A stretch of 33,916 nt of DNA from Ramlibacter sp. (GTDB lineage: Bacteria; Pseudomonadota; Gammaproteobacteria; Burkholderiales; Burkholderiaceae_C). Below the pieces are notes generated by a model that was given only the letters and a program-made list of their open reading frames with translations, did not search any database and was not told the origin of the DNA. The stretch covers positions 1 through 33,916 of the forward strand of contig JACDFR010000043.1 in NCBI GenBank assembly GCA_013815685.1, in the 5' to 3' direction. A program made the position numbers and the translations under genes. Shown piece by piece: positions 8,735 through 18,500 of the stretch (the stretch's first letter is position 1; every line of letters begins with the position of its first letter).

Positions 8735-9007
8735 ATGCAAATGCTCTATGACTCCGACTCGTTCGTCGTCGTGCACATGCAGGCGAACGAACCCGCCGAC
8801 GGCGAGCCGCCTCCGCGCATCGCCAGGCACGGCTTTGAAATTGTCGACAAACGTTCCAACAAAGAGGTCTATCTCGACGGCTCGTGGGCCGACGCTTTCC
8901 AGCGCCAGATCAACGCCTGGCAGCTGAACACGCCCACGCAGGAAGAAGTCGAAGAAACGCTGGACGGCTACGCCGAACTGGCCCAGAACCCGCTGGTCAT
9001 GCACTAG
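8735..9007 (+). CDS. DUF3567 (BTH_I0359-type) small conserved protein
   Basis: A 90-residue acidic cytosolic protein. MQMLYDSDSFVVVHM at the N-terminus and HGFEIVDKRSNKEVYLDG in the middle match my memory of DUF3567, a family essentially restricted to Burkholderiales. The ATG at 8735 was preferred over an in-frame ATG at 8654 because family homology starts here and an AAGGAAAC ribosome-binding site lies just upstream. Function is unknown. The strong conservation of this short protein suggests a housekeeping role. It is followed 47 bp later by the ChaN-like lipoprotein. Confidence 0.85.
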   Translation: MQMLYDSDSFVVVHMQANEPADGEPPPRIARHGFEIVDKRSNKEVYLDGSWADAFQRQINAWQLNTPTQEEVEETLDGYAELAQNPLVMH

Positions 9008-9054
9008 CATTTCGGCCTTCGGCGTACCTGCGCGCCAAGGCTCGGCATCGCCGC

Positions 9055-9777
9055 ATGCTTCCCACCCTCGCCGCCGTTGTCGTGCTTTCCCTGGCCGGTT
9101 GCGCCACCGGCTCCGCCCCACCCCCTGTCGACATCCTCCTGCTCGGCGAACAGCATGACGCCCTCGCGCATCAGCAGGCCCATCGCGAGGCCATCCGGGC
9201 GCTGGCCGCGCAAGGCCGGCTGGCTGTCGTGGCGCTCGAAATGGCCGAGCAAGGCACCTCGACCGCGGGCCTGGCCCGAGGCGCATCCGAGGCGGATGTC
9301 CGAGCTGCCCTGCGCTGGGACGACGCGGCTTGGCCCTGGTCGGCCTATGGTCCGGCAGTGATGGCGGCCGCCGCCGCCGGGGTGCCGGTGGCCGGCGCCA
9401 ATTTGCCGCGGCCCGGGATGCGCGCTGCCATGGCTGATACGGCACTGGACGGCTTCTTGCCAGGTCCGGCGCTGAAGGCCCAACAGCAGGCGATCAGGCT
9501 GGGCCATTGCGGCCTGCTGCCGGAAACGCAGATCGCCCCGATGACGCGCATCCAGATCGCGCGGGACCGGGCCATGGCCGAGACGCTTGCCCGCTCCGCG
9601 GTCGCAGGAAAGACAGTCGTGCTGCTGGCTGGCGCCGGCCATGTCGACCCGGCGATCGGCGTGCCGCAACACCTGCCGCGGTGGCTGCGGGTGGAGTCCA
9701 GGGCGCATGCGCCCGAGCCCCCGAAGAAGGACTACTGCGAGGAGATGCGCCGCCAGATGCTCAGGCGTTCTTCCTGA
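9055..9777 (+). CDS. ChaN-family (DUF399) putative haem/iron-related lipoprotein
   Basis: A 240-residue protein with lipobox LAGC (Cys16). Its N-terminus lacks the usual positive charges: the basic stretch AKARHRR lies just upstream of the ATG in frame but has no conventional start codon before it. The ChaN/DUF399 signature is LLLGEQHDALAHQQAHRE with its HD...H pattern, and LAGAGHV occurs near the C-terminus. Campylobacter ChaN is a haem-binding outer-membrane lipoprotein; haem binding here is inferred from the family only. The 3' end overlaps the convergent transaminase gene by 17 bp, both stops lying in the shared stretch. Confidence 0.82.
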   Translation: MLPTLAAVVVLSLAGCATGSAPPPVDILLLGEQHDALAHQQAHREAIRALAAQGRLAVVALEMAEQGTSTAGLARGASEADVRAALRWDDAAWPWSAYGPAVMAAAAAGVPVAGANLPRPGMRAAMADTALDGFLPGPALKAQQQAIRLGHCGLLPETQIAPMTRIQIARDRAMAETLARSAVAGKTVVLLAGAGHVDPAIGVPQHLPRWLRVESRAHAPEPPKKDYCEEMRRQMLRRSS

Positions 9778-11095
9778 TCGAATCAGCGAGCGTATTGACC
9801 AGCGTGTCGATGTGCGCTTTTTCAACGATATAGGGCGGCGCGATCACCAGCACATCGCCGGCTGGGCGAACCAGCGCGCCCTTGTGGAAGCAATCCAGGA
9901 AGATGTCGTAGGCGCGCTTGCCTGGCGAGCCGGCGATCGGCGCCAGCTCCACCCCGGCCGCCAGTCCCAGGCTGCGGATGCCGATCACGTTGGGCAGGCC
10001 CTTGAAAGCGCTGTGGAAGGCGTCGCCCAGCACCTTGCCCATTTCACCGGCGCGCTGGAACAGGTTCTCCTGCTTGTACAGCTCCAGCGTGGCAATGGCG
10101 GCGGCGCAGGCCACCGGGTGGCCCGAATAGGTGTAGCCGTGGAAGAACTCGACCACGTGCTCGGGCGCGTCGGTTTTCATCATGGCGTCGTACAGCTTGT
10201 CGCGGCAGATCACGCCGCCCATCGGGATCACGCCGTTGGTCACGCACTTGGCGAAGGTGAGCATGTCGGGCACGACACCGTAGTAGTCGGCCGCGAAATT
10301 GGTGCCCATGCGGCCGAAGCCGGTAATGACCTCGTCGAAGATCAGGAGGATGCCGTGCTTGTCGCAGATTTCGCGCAGGCGCTTCAGGTAGCCCTGCGGT
10401 GGCAGGTACCAGCCGGCGCTGCCGGCCACCGGCTCGACGATGACGGCCGCCACATTGGACGGGTCATGCAGCGGCAGGATGCGGTTTTCCAGCTCGAGCA
10501 GGATGTCTTCCTGCCACACCGGCTCCTTGTTGTGGATGAAGGCGTTGTTGACCGGGTCGTGGATGAAGCGCAGGTGATCCACCCGCGGCAGCAGCGACGT
10601 GCCGTAGACCTTGCGGTTGGCCGGAATGCCGCCCACGCTCATGCCGCCGAACCCGACGCCGTGGTAGCCCTTTTCACGGCCGATGAAAACGGTGCGATGG
10701 CCTTCCCCGCGCGCGCGGTGGTAAGCCAGCGCGACTTTCAGGGAAGTGTCGACGGCTTCGGATCCCGAATTGCAGAACAGCACCTTGTTCAGGTCACCCG
10801 GCGCCATCGCGGCGATCAGGTCCGCGGCCTTGAAGGCCTGGTCGTTGGAAGCCTGGAAGGCAGTGGCGTAGTCCAGGGTATCCAGCTGCTTCTTGATGGC
10901 CTCGTTGATGGGCTTGCGGTTGTGGCCGGCGCCCACGCACCACAGGCTGGAAATGCCGTCCACCACCTGCTTGCCGTCGTGCGTGGTGAAGTGCATGCCG
11001 TCGGCACCCACGAAAACGCGGGGTTCCTTGCGGAAATGGCGGTTGGGCGTGAAGGGCAGCCAGTAGCTGCCTGTATTGAAGTCGTTATAGGCCAT
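9761..11095 (-). CDS. Class III PLP aminotransferase, omega-amino acid/beta-alanine:pyruvate type
   Basis: A 444-residue fold-type I aminotransferase. Visible features are the PLP-phosphate region NSGSEA (109-114), EPVAGSAGW (221-229), the PLP-ring aspartate in DEVITGFGR (254-262), and the Schiff-base lysine K283 in FAKCVTNG. It tracks closely along its length with Pseudomonas beta-alanine:pyruvate transaminase as I recall that sequence (for example HGYTYSGHPVACAA). Expected chemistry is transfer of an omega-amino group to pyruvate. The ATG at 11095 is preceded by GGAG and begins the usual MAYNDFN..YWLPFTPNR N-terminus; the frame is open up to 11173. It is divergent from purU with 88 bp between. 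Confidence 0.92.
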   Translation of the reverse strand: MAYNDFNTGSYWLPFTPNRHFRKEPRVFVGADGMHFTTHDGKQVVDGISSLWCVGAGHNRKPINEAIKKQLDTLDYATAFQASNDQAFKAADLIAAMAPGDLNKVLFCNSGSEAVDTSLKVALAYHRARGEGHRTVFIGREKGYHGVGFGGMSVGGIPANRKVYGTSLLPRVDHLRFIHDPVNNAFIHNKEPVWQEDILLELENRILPLHDPSNVAAVIVEPVAGSAGWYLPPQGYLKRLREICDKHGILLIFDEVITGFGRMGTNFAADYYGVVPDMLTFAKCVTNGVIPMGGVICRDKLYDAMMKTDAPEHVVEFFHGYTYSGHPVACAAAIATLELYKQENLFQRAGEMGKVLGDAFHSAFKGLPNVIGIRSLGLAAGVELAPIAGSPGKRAYDIFLDCFHKGALVRPAGDVLVIAPPYIVEKAHIDTLVNTLADSIRKNA

Positions 11096-11183
11096 CGCGG
11101 GTCTCCAAACTGCAAAACGGCATTTTGGCACCAGCGCCGCAGCAGCGCTCGCGCCCCGGGGCACCTGCGACAATTCACCGGGT

Positions 11184-12032
11184 ATGAATAACGCTTATAT
11201 CCTGACGCTCTCGTGCCCCGACCGCCCGGGCATCGTGCATGCGGTTTCGGGCTTTCTGCTCGAGCGCGGCGGCAACATCGAGGAGGCGGCGCAATACAAC
11301 GACCACGACACGGGCCTGTTCTTCATGCGGGTGCGCTTCGCCTGCGGCCAGCTGACCTTCGAGGACCTGAAGCTCCATCTGAAGTTTTTCGCCGAGCCCT
11401 TCGGCATGGCCTGGAAGCTGCACGCCACGCGCGAACCGATGCGTGCGGTGATCCTGGTCAGCAAGGAAGGCCATTGCCTCAACGATCTGCTGTTCCGCTG
11501 GAAAAGCGGCCTGTTGCCACTGGAAATTGCGGCCATCGTGTCCAACCACCGCGACTTCTACCAGCTCGCCGCCAGCTACAACGTGCCGTTCCACCATATC
11601 CCCGTAACGGCCGGCACAAAAGCCCAGGCCGAGGCGAAACAGTACGAAATCATCGAAGCCGAGAAGGCCGAGCTGGTGGTCCTGGCCCGCTACATGCAGA
11701 TCCTGTCCGACGAGATGTGTGCCAGGCTGGGTGGCCGGGCCATCAACATCCACCACAGTTTCCTGCCCAGCTTTAAGGGTGCGAAGCCGTACTACCAGGC
11801 GCACGACCGCGGCGTCAAGCTGATCGGCGCGACCGCCCACTACGTGACGGCGGCCCTGGATGAAGGCCCGATCATCGAGCAGGACGTCGCGCGGGTGGAT
11901 CACAGCAAGACCGTCGAAGACCTCACTACCATCGGCCGTGATACCGAAAGCCTGGTGCTGGCCCGCGCCGTGAAATGGCACAGCGAATACCGGGTGCTGG
12001 TCAACGGGCACAAGACCGTGATCTTCAAGTGA
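11184..12032 (+). CDS. purU: Formyltetrahydrofolate deformylase
   Basis: A 282-residue enzyme that hydrolyses 10-formyl-THF to formate and THF. An N-terminal ACT regulatory domain (about 4-80, LTLSCPDRPGIVHAVSGFL) precedes a formyltransferase-type catalytic domain. Catalytic residues by comparison with GAR transformylase are N188 and H190 in NIHHSFLPSF and D226 in ALDEGPIIEQD. Length and domain order are normal. A GACAAT hexamer lies 9 bp before the ATG with no clear Shine-Dalgarno sequence, suggesting a short-leader transcript. The LysR gene follows after 7 bp, so the two are likely co-transcribed. Confidence 0.96.
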   Translation: MNNAYILTLSCPDRPGIVHAVSGFLLERGGNIEEAAQYNDHDTGLFFMRVRFACGQLTFEDLKLHLKFFAEPFGMAWKLHATREPMRAVILVSKEGHCLNDLLFRWKSGLLPLEIAAIVSNHRDFYQLAASYNVPFHHIPVTAGTKAQAEAKQYEIIEAEKAELVVLARYMQILSDEMCARLGGRAINIHHSFLPSFKGAKPYYQAHDRGVKLIGATAHYVTAALDEGPIIEQDVARVDHSKTVEDLTTIGRDTESLVLARAVKWHSEYRVLVNGHKTVIFK

Positions 12033-12039
12033 ACTGAGC

Positions 12040-12909
12040 ATGGCAGCCAGGATTCCGCCGATACAGTGCCTGCTCACTTTCGAGGCGCTGGCGCGGTTGC
12101 GCTCGGCCACCCAGGCGGCCGAGGAACTGTGCGTCACGCCCAGCGCCGTGAGCCACCGCGTCAGGCAGCTCGAACAGATCATCGGCACCAGGCTGTTTGG
12201 CCGGGCCGACTTTTCCTTGACGACCGAAGGCAGCGAATATTTGGCCCATGTGCGCGAGGGCCTGGCCAGCCTGGAACGCTTCCCCGGCAGGGACGCCACC
12301 CAGGGCAAGCGCAAGCTGCGCGTGGCCGTCACGCCGACGTTCTCGCGCTCCATCCTGATGCCGCGCCTGCGCGGGTTCATGGATGCCTATCCCGAGATCG
12401 ACCTGACCTTGCAGGTCTCGATCCCCCTGCTCGACGTGGTGGCGGAAGACGCCGACCTGATGATCCGCTTCGGCACCGGCCGCTACGCCGATGTCGAGCA
12501 TGTCCTCCTCATGACCGACGAGGTCACGCCGCTCGCCGCGCCCGGCTACATCCGGGCCCACGGGCCTTTCGACACCATCGAGGAGCTGAAAGCGGCCAAG
12601 CTCATCAAGAGCCCGCTGGAGCCCTGGCGCACCTGGTTCCTGGCCCACGGCGTGGACGCGGGCGAGCCGGGCGAGGGCTCGTCGTTCAACGACATCGGCC
12701 TCATGTGCGACGCCGCGTCGCAGGGCCTGGGCATCGCGCTCGTGCGCCTGAAGCTGGGGCAGCCCTGGCTGGACAACGGAACCCTGGAGCGCATCTCCGG
12801 GCGGAATGTGCCGAGCCCCCATGCCCATTACCTGTGCTGGCGCACCGGGACCATGGATCGCTGGGAGTGCGCCGCTTTCGCCGAATGGCTGAGAAAGAGC
12901 CTGGCCTAG
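12040..12909 (+). CDS. LysR-family transcriptional regulator (GcvA-like)
   Basis: A 289-residue protein. The winged HTH covers residues 7-65 (LLTFEALARLRSATQAAEEL, then VTPSAVSHRVRQLE). A periplasmic-binding-protein-like effector domain covers about 93-289 (LRVAVTPTFSRSILMPRL). The HTH and the PHAHYLCW region near the C-terminus resemble GcvA-type regulators. It lies 7 bp after purU and about 70 bp before the enolase-like gene, all on one strand, so it may be part of the same transcript and control the catabolic pair downstream. This differs from the usual divergent LysR arrangement. Confidence 0.93.
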   Translation: MAARIPPIQCLLTFEALARLRSATQAAEELCVTPSAVSHRVRQLEQIIGTRLFGRADFSLTTEGSEYLAHVREGLASLERFPGRDATQGKRKLRVAVTPTFSRSILMPRLRGFMDAYPEIDLTLQVSIPLLDVVAEDADLMIRFGTGRYADVEHVLLMTDEVTPLAAPGYIRAHGPFDTIEELKAAKLIKSPLEPWRTWFLAHGVDAGEPGEGSSFNDIGLMCDAASQGLGIALVRLKLGQPWLDNGTLERISGRNVPSPHAHYLCWRTGTMDRWECAAFAEWLRKSLA

Positions 12910-12978
12910 GGCCGCTTGGTGCCGTGGCATGAAAAAACTTCACTGGCACGGCTGCCGGCCGATGTCTAAAGTGCGGGC

Positions 12979-14049
12979 ATGAAGATCCTTTCGTTCGACA
13001 TCCGCAGCGTCCTGGTCCCCCTGCCCGAGCCCCATCGCACGGCGTCGGGGGTGATCGAAGCCTCGCCCCTGGTGCTGCTGTCAGTGCTGACGGACGAGGG
13101 CACACGCGGCCACAGCATTACCTTCACCTACACGCCGGCTGCCCTCAAGCCGACGGCGGTGCTAATGAAGAACATAGAGCCGCTGGTGACGGGGCAGGCA
13201 CTGGCCCCGGCCGCGCTGTGGGAACGGCTGCATGGACGCTTCAAGCTGCTGGGCACGCAAGGCCTGGTCGGCATGGCGCTGGCCGGCATCGACATGGCGC
13301 TGTGGGATGCCCTGGCCCGCAGCCAGCAGCTGCCGCTGCATGCCCTGTTGGGCGGCGAGGCCAAGGCGGTGCCCTGCTACGGCGGCATCGGCCACGACGG
13401 CGAGGCCGATTCGGCGCGCGCGGCCGAACGCTGGGCCCGGCAGGGCCTGAAGGGCGTCAAGGCCAAGATCGGCTATCCGACGCTGGCCGAGGACATCGCC
13501 GTGCTTCGCGCGATCCGCTGCGCCGTCGGACCCGGGCTCGCCGTGATGGCCGACTACAACCAGAGCCTTGCGCCGGGCGAAGCACGCCAGAGATTGCAGG
13601 CGCTGGACAGCGAAGGCCTGCAATGGATCGAGGAGCCCGTGCTGGCCCACGACTACGCGGCGCTGGTGCAGCTGGGCCAGCGGGTGCGCACGCCACTGCT
13701 GGCGGGCGAGAACTGGTGGGGGCCGCTGGACTTCAGGCACGCCTTCAATGCGGGCGTGCGCGACCAGGTCATGCCCAATGCGATGAAGGGCGGCGGGGTG
13801 ACGGGGTGGCTGGCGATATCGGCCATGGCCCAGGTGTATGGGGCCGGCGTATCCAGCCACCTGTGGCCCGAGGTCAGCGCCCAGCTGCTCACGGCGACCC
13901 CCACCGCCCGCTGGCTGGAATACGCCGATTGGTGGAACCCCATCCTGAAGAACCCGCTGCGGCTGCGCGAGGGCCTGGCGGACACCGAGGGCGTGATCGC
14001 CAGCGGCATCGAGTTCGACAACGACGCCGCCCGGGCGTACGCAGCATGA
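12979..14049 (+). CDS. Mandelate racemase/muconate-lactonizing enzyme family protein (enolase superfamily)
   Basis: A 356-residue protein with an N-terminal capping domain (1-125) and a modified TIM barrel. Mandelate-racemase subgroup residues are present: K161-A-K163 (VKAKIGYP), metal ligands D192 with N194 (MADYNQSL), E219 (WIEEPV) and E244 (AGENWW), H294 (SSHLWPE), and E314 (WLEYADWW). The Asp partner expected 27 residues before the catalytic His is Asn (N267, in MPNAMKGGGVTGW), an uncommon change. The substrate is probably an alpha-hydroxy or sugar acid. The stop overlaps the ATG of the GlcD-like oxidase (ATGA), so the two are likely coupled steps. Confidence 0.9.
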   Translation: MKILSFDIRSVLVPLPEPHRTASGVIEASPLVLLSVLTDEGTRGHSITFTYTPAALKPTAVLMKNIEPLVTGQALAPAALWERLHGRFKLLGTQGLVGMALAGIDMALWDALARSQQLPLHALLGGEAKAVPCYGGIGHDGEADSARAAERWARQGLKGVKAKIGYPTLAEDIAVLRAIRCAVGPGLAVMADYNQSLAPGEARQRLQALDSEGLQWIEEPVLAHDYAALVQLGQRVRTPLLAGENWWGPLDFRHAFNAGVRDQVMPNAMKGGGVTGWLAISAMAQVYGAGVSSHLWPEVSAQLLTATPTARWLEYADWWNPILKNPLRLREGLADTEGVIASGIEFDNDAARAYAA

Positions 14050-15542
14050 ATGCACCTCTGGACAATTCAGCCATCGCCCAGCGTGCCGGGCGCCAGTCGC
14101 AGGTGGTGAAAGCGCTGGAAGGCGCGTTGCCGCGAGGTGCGTTGCTGTGGCACAGCGAGGACACCACTGCCTACGAATGCGATGGCTTGACAGCCTACCG
14201 CCAACGCCCGCTGATGGTGGCGTTGCCAGAAACGCAGGAGCAGGTGCAAGCGGTGCTGCGAATCTGCCATTCGCTGGAGGTACCCGTGGTGGCGCGCGGC
14301 GCGGGCACCGGCCTGTCGGGCGGGGCCATGCCGCACGCGCTGGGCGTGACGCTGTCGCTGGCCCGGTTCAACCGCATCCTGCGGATGGACCCGGCCAGCC
14401 GCACCGCCGTGGTTCAGTGCGGTGTGCGCAACCTGGCCATCAGCGAGGCGGCCGCGCCGCACGGCCTGTACTACGCACCCGATCCTTCGAGCCAGATCGC
14501 CTGCACCATCGGCGGCAACGTCGCCGAGAACTCGGGCGGCGTGCACTGCCTGAAATACGGCCTGACGCTGCACAACGTGCTCAAGGTGCGGGGCCTCACG
14601 GTGGAAGGCGAGCCGGTGGAGTTCGGCGGCGATGCGCTGGACAGCGCGGGGCTGGATTTGCTCAGCGTCGTCATCGGCAGCGAGGGCATGCTGGCGATCG
14701 CCACCGAAGTTACCGTGAAGCTGGTTCCCAAGCCTCTGCTGGCACGCTGCATCATGGCCAGTTTCGACGACGTGCGCAAAGCCGGCGACGCCGTCGCCGC
14801 AGTCATCGCCGAGGGCATCATTCCGGCCGGCCTGGAGATGATGGACAAGCCCATGACGGCCGCGGTGGAAGATTTCGTGCATGCGGGCTACGACCTGACC
14901 GCCGAGGCCATCCTGCTGTGCGAGAGCGACGGCACGCCGGAAGAAGTCCAGGAAGAGATCGGACGCATGAGCGAAGTGCTACGCGCCGCCGGGGCGACGG
15001 CCATCGCCGTCAGCCGCGACGAACCCGAGCGGCTGAGGTTCTGGAGCGGGCGCAAGAACGCGTTTCCGGCATCGGGCCGCATCAGCCCCGACTACATGTG
15101 CATGGATTCCACCATCCCGCGCAAGCGCCTGGCCGATATCCTGCTGGCGATCCAGGAGATGGAAAAGAAGTACGGCCTGCGCTGCGCCAACGTGTTCCAC
15201 GCCGGCGACGGCAATCTGCACCCGCTGATCCTGTTCGATGCCAACGACGCCGACCAGCTGCGCCGCTGCGAATTATTTGGCGCCGACATCCTGGAAACCA
15301 GTGTGGCCATGGGCGGCACCGTCACGGGGGAGCACGGCGTCGGCGTGGAAAAACTCAATTCGATGTGCGTGCAGTTCAGCGCCGCCGAGCGCGAGCAGAT
15401 GCTGGGCCTGAAGCGGGCCTTCGATCCCAAGGGACTGCTGAACCCGGGCAAGGTGATCCCGACACTGAACCGCTGCGCGGAGTACGGGAAGATGCTGGTG
15501 CGCGGCGGCCGGATCTCGCATCCGGACCTGCCGCGGTTCTAG
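14046..15542 (+). CDS. FAD-linked 2-hydroxyacid oxidase/dehydrogenase, GlcD-like
   Basis: A 498-residue VAO-family flavoprotein. The FAD-binding PCMH domain covers about 55-235 (VARGAGTGLSGGAMP at 82-96 and the CTIGGNVAENSGG motif), and the C-terminal FAD-oxidase domain carries HAGDGNLHPLILFD and GEHGVGVEK. It resembles the GlcD subunit of glycolate oxidase and D-lactate dehydrogenases. The start overlaps the stop of the enolase-like gene, and farther-upstream reading is a shadow of that gene. No glcE or glcF follows, so it may be a stand-alone dehydrogenase for the hydroxyacid handled by its neighbour. The convergent TpsA pseudogene ends 10 bp away. Confidence 0.92.
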   Translation: MNAPLDNSAIAQRAGRQSQVVKALEGALPRGALLWHSEDTTAYECDGLTAYRQRPLMVALPETQEQVQAVLRICHSLEVPVVARGAGTGLSGGAMPHALGVTLSLARFNRILRMDPASRTAVVQCGVRNLAISEAAAPHGLYYAPDPSSQIACTIGGNVAENSGGVHCLKYGLTLHNVLKVRGLTVEGEPVEFGGDALDSAGLDLLSVVIGSEGMLAIATEVTVKLVPKPLLARCIMASFDDVRKAGDAVAAVIAEGIIPAGLEMMDKPMTAAVEDFVHAGYDLTAEAILLCESDGTPEEVQEEIGRMSEVLRAAGATAIAVSRDEPERLRFWSGRKNAFPASGRISPDYMCMDSTIPRKRLADILLAIQEMEKKYGLRCANVFHAGDGNLHPLILFDANDADQLRRCELFGADILETSVAMGGTVTGEHGVGVEKLNSMCVQFSAAEREQMLGLKRAFDPKGLLNPGKVIPTLNRCAEYGKMLVRGGRISHPDLPRF

Positions 15543-15552
15543 CGCGCGCGAT

Positions 15553-18500
15553 CTACCGCCGGCACTGGTTGTCGTCAACCACGTTGTCCAGGCCCTTGCC
15601 TTGCGCGTTCTGTTTCTCTTCTTCCTTCGCCAGCAACTCGGTGAAGATCGTCAGCGGGTTGGTCCCCGTCTCTGCGATCACCTGCCCGGCCCGGTCGCCC
15701 GCCAGGGCCGCGATCTGGCTCTGGGCCGAGCCCGCGATATGGGCGATCAGGGAGCCGTGCGCGAGCGACACGCCCACGACATTGCCGGCGACGGTGGGCA
15801 GATCGCCATAAGTGGCTCCGCTGATCAGCGTATAGGCGCCATCGAGCGGCTGGGCGGGCGCATTGATCATCACCGTGCTTCCTGCCGGCCCGGAAGGCAA
15901 CGTCACGTCGCCCCTGACGCTGATCGTGTCGTGCTGGTTTCCGTTGAAGTCGAACTTCATCGTCGCCCCATGCAGGACCTGCAGGTCGCCGGCGACCTTC
16001 ATCGACGAAACGCTTTCACCGCCCGGTGCCAGTGTGCCGGCCAGGATCACGTTGCTGTTCGCCGTGATCGGCCCGCCGGCGCTGACCTTGCCGCCACCCG
16101 CCCCCAGGCGCGCGTCACTGAAGCCGCTCCAGCCCAGCGCACCGCCGGTGTCGGCGTCGAGCAAGTCGAGCATGGCCTGCGCACCGGTCCCGCTGATCGA
16201 CGCCGCGCCCGACGTGTTGACCTGCAGTCGGAACGACGGGGACGGCGTCGTGAGGTGGACGCCGCCGCTCTTTCCCATGGCCTCGGCCCGGACGCCGCCC
16301 TGGGTGGAAACGTCCAGGGGCGACGCCGTGCTGCCGATCGTGCCGTTCGCGGCGCGCAGCCACACCGAGCCATCGGAGACCGCATTGATGGATCCCCCGC
16401 TGGTGGCCACGGCAATGGCGTCGGCTTCGAGTTCGATGGCGCCCACCGGCACCACGCCACGGACGGCCGGGCTGCCGGCCGAAACCGTGTTGACCACCAG
16501 CTGGCCGAAGCCTTTGTAGGCGACCGAGCCGCCGGCTGCTGCCTTGAGGTTCGTCGCGCCGCTGAAATTGTTCAGCATCCTGACGTCGCCCGAGCCCGTG
16601 GCGTCGATCGCGCCGAGGGTGTTGTCCGGGCTTTCGAGCAGGACATTGCCGCCCGCGGTCACCATGAGGGAAGAGCCCTTGAGCCCCTGCGTCTGCGAGA
16701 CGCCGCCGTTGTTCGCGCTCAGCGTGATGCTGTTGGGATTGGACGGCCCCGTGCCTGAATGAATGCCTGCGATGCCGTCGACAGTGCCGACCACCAGGTT
16801 ACCGCCGCCGTTGTTGTTGAATGCGAACCCGCCGCCGGAAGCGTTGCCGGCACGGCCGCTGATTTCGGAAACGCTGTTGGCTTCGGCCAAGGACACCGTG
16901 CCGGCGTCGGCGTTGAGGCGGTTCACGGTGATCGTCGCGCCGCCGGCTTGGGTGATGCTGGACCCGGCGCCCTGGATGAGGCTCAATGCGCCGCTTCCCA
17001 CAACGATGGAGCTGTCGATCTGCAAGCCGCCGGTGTAGCTGCCGCCGCCGACGACGACGGTGCCGGCCGTGACGTTGCTCAGCTCGCCCTGGCTCAGCGC
17101 GAGCTTGTTGGCATCGTCGGAGCTACCCAGGGCGATCCCCCGCGTGATGGTGCCCGGCCTGATCACGGTTCGGGCCAAGCCTGAATCGACAAGACCGTTG
17201 ATGTAGACCGCATCGGCTACCAGCGACACCGCTGCGCCGGCCGGGGCGGTTCCTGCGCCGGTCGTATCGATATTTGCATTGATGTAGAGGCCGTTTCCCG
17301 AAGGAGCAGTCATGGAGCCGGGATCGCCCGCAAAAAGGCTGACCGCACCGGCCGTGGTGGTGATCGGGGCGTAGACGGTGAGGTAACGCCCCGCCTGCGC
17401 CGTGAAGCCGGCCCCGGGCTGGGCGATATTGATGGCTGCGGAGACGGTGATGTCGTTGTTGGCCTGCAGCAGCACATCGGTGGTGGCGCTGTTGATGGTC
17501 GCCACATTCAACATCAAGGTGGTCGGCGCGTCGCCGAACATCACGGCCCCGCCATAGGAACCCGCCGAAGTCGACGACGTCACGAAGATGTCGTTCGGAT
17601 CGAGCAGCAGCGTTCCCATCCTGCCCTCCGGCGCGCGCGTGTCCACCTTCGAATCGAACGCGAGCCTCTGCTTGCCCGAGACCTCGACGAATCCGCCGTC
17701 GCCGCCCAGCGCGCCACCGCGCGCGCTGATCGTGCCGAAGCTCTGGGTCTGGTCGTCGGCCCAGACGATGACACGGCCCCCGTTGCCGTTGCCGCCGGCG
17801 TCCGCGTTAATGGTTGCGGCGCGGTCGACATAGGTACGCTGGGCGTTGGCGACTTGCGCATTCCTGCCCTGGAAGTCGCCGCCCACACGGATGAAGCCGC
17901 CGCCGGATTCACCCGCTGCATCGAGCTCGGCCCCCGCCAGCAAGCCCACGCGTTCGCCCAGCACGTCGATGGCGCCCCCGTGGGTTGCGGACCTGGCCGA
18001 GATCCGCCCGTCCACCAGCGCGTCGCCGGCCCCCGCCTTGAGGACCACCCGGCCACCCTGGGCGCTGACGGCGGTCGCCTGGATCAGGCCGCTGTGCTTG
18101 AGCTGGCCGGCAAAGATGCCGACGGCATCGCCCTGCAGGGTGCCCAGATTCAGCGCCTGGTCGCCCGGCGCCTGCAGTTCCATGCGGATGCCCTCCAGGC
18201 CGCGCCCGGTCAGCTCCACCTTCTGCCCCGCCGCCAGCAGCGTGGCCCCGTTGGGCGACTGCACCACCGCCTGTCTGCCCACCTGCACGTTGGGGGCGAT
18301 CAGCACCGCGTCGCCGCTGCGCGCCACGATCTTGCCGTCCACCGCCAGCGCGCCGCCGCCCAGGCCGTCCCCGCCGACACCAGCCGTCCGGCCAGCGCAT
18401 CGGCGTCGCTCATGCGCAGTGTCGACGCCGTGAAGCCCGCCGTATCCACCACCGCCCCGGCTCCCACCGCGATGCCCGAAGGATTGACCAGCACCAGCCT

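Noticed and set aside
9587..11191. A 534-codon frame antisense to the transaminase
   Set aside because: The transaminase frame has all PLP motifs. The antisense product shows only low-complexity Gln/His/Val/Gly runs with no start context.
15601..16758. Long plus-strand frames across the TpsA gene
   Set aside because: They are shadows of the beta-helix passenger on the minus strand and have no recognisable domain.
18369..18372. Phase-variable homopolymer controlling the TpsA gene
   Set aside because: A run of four C is too short to be a typical slippage hotspot, and the other break is not in a long run. Pseudogenisation or sequence error is simpler.
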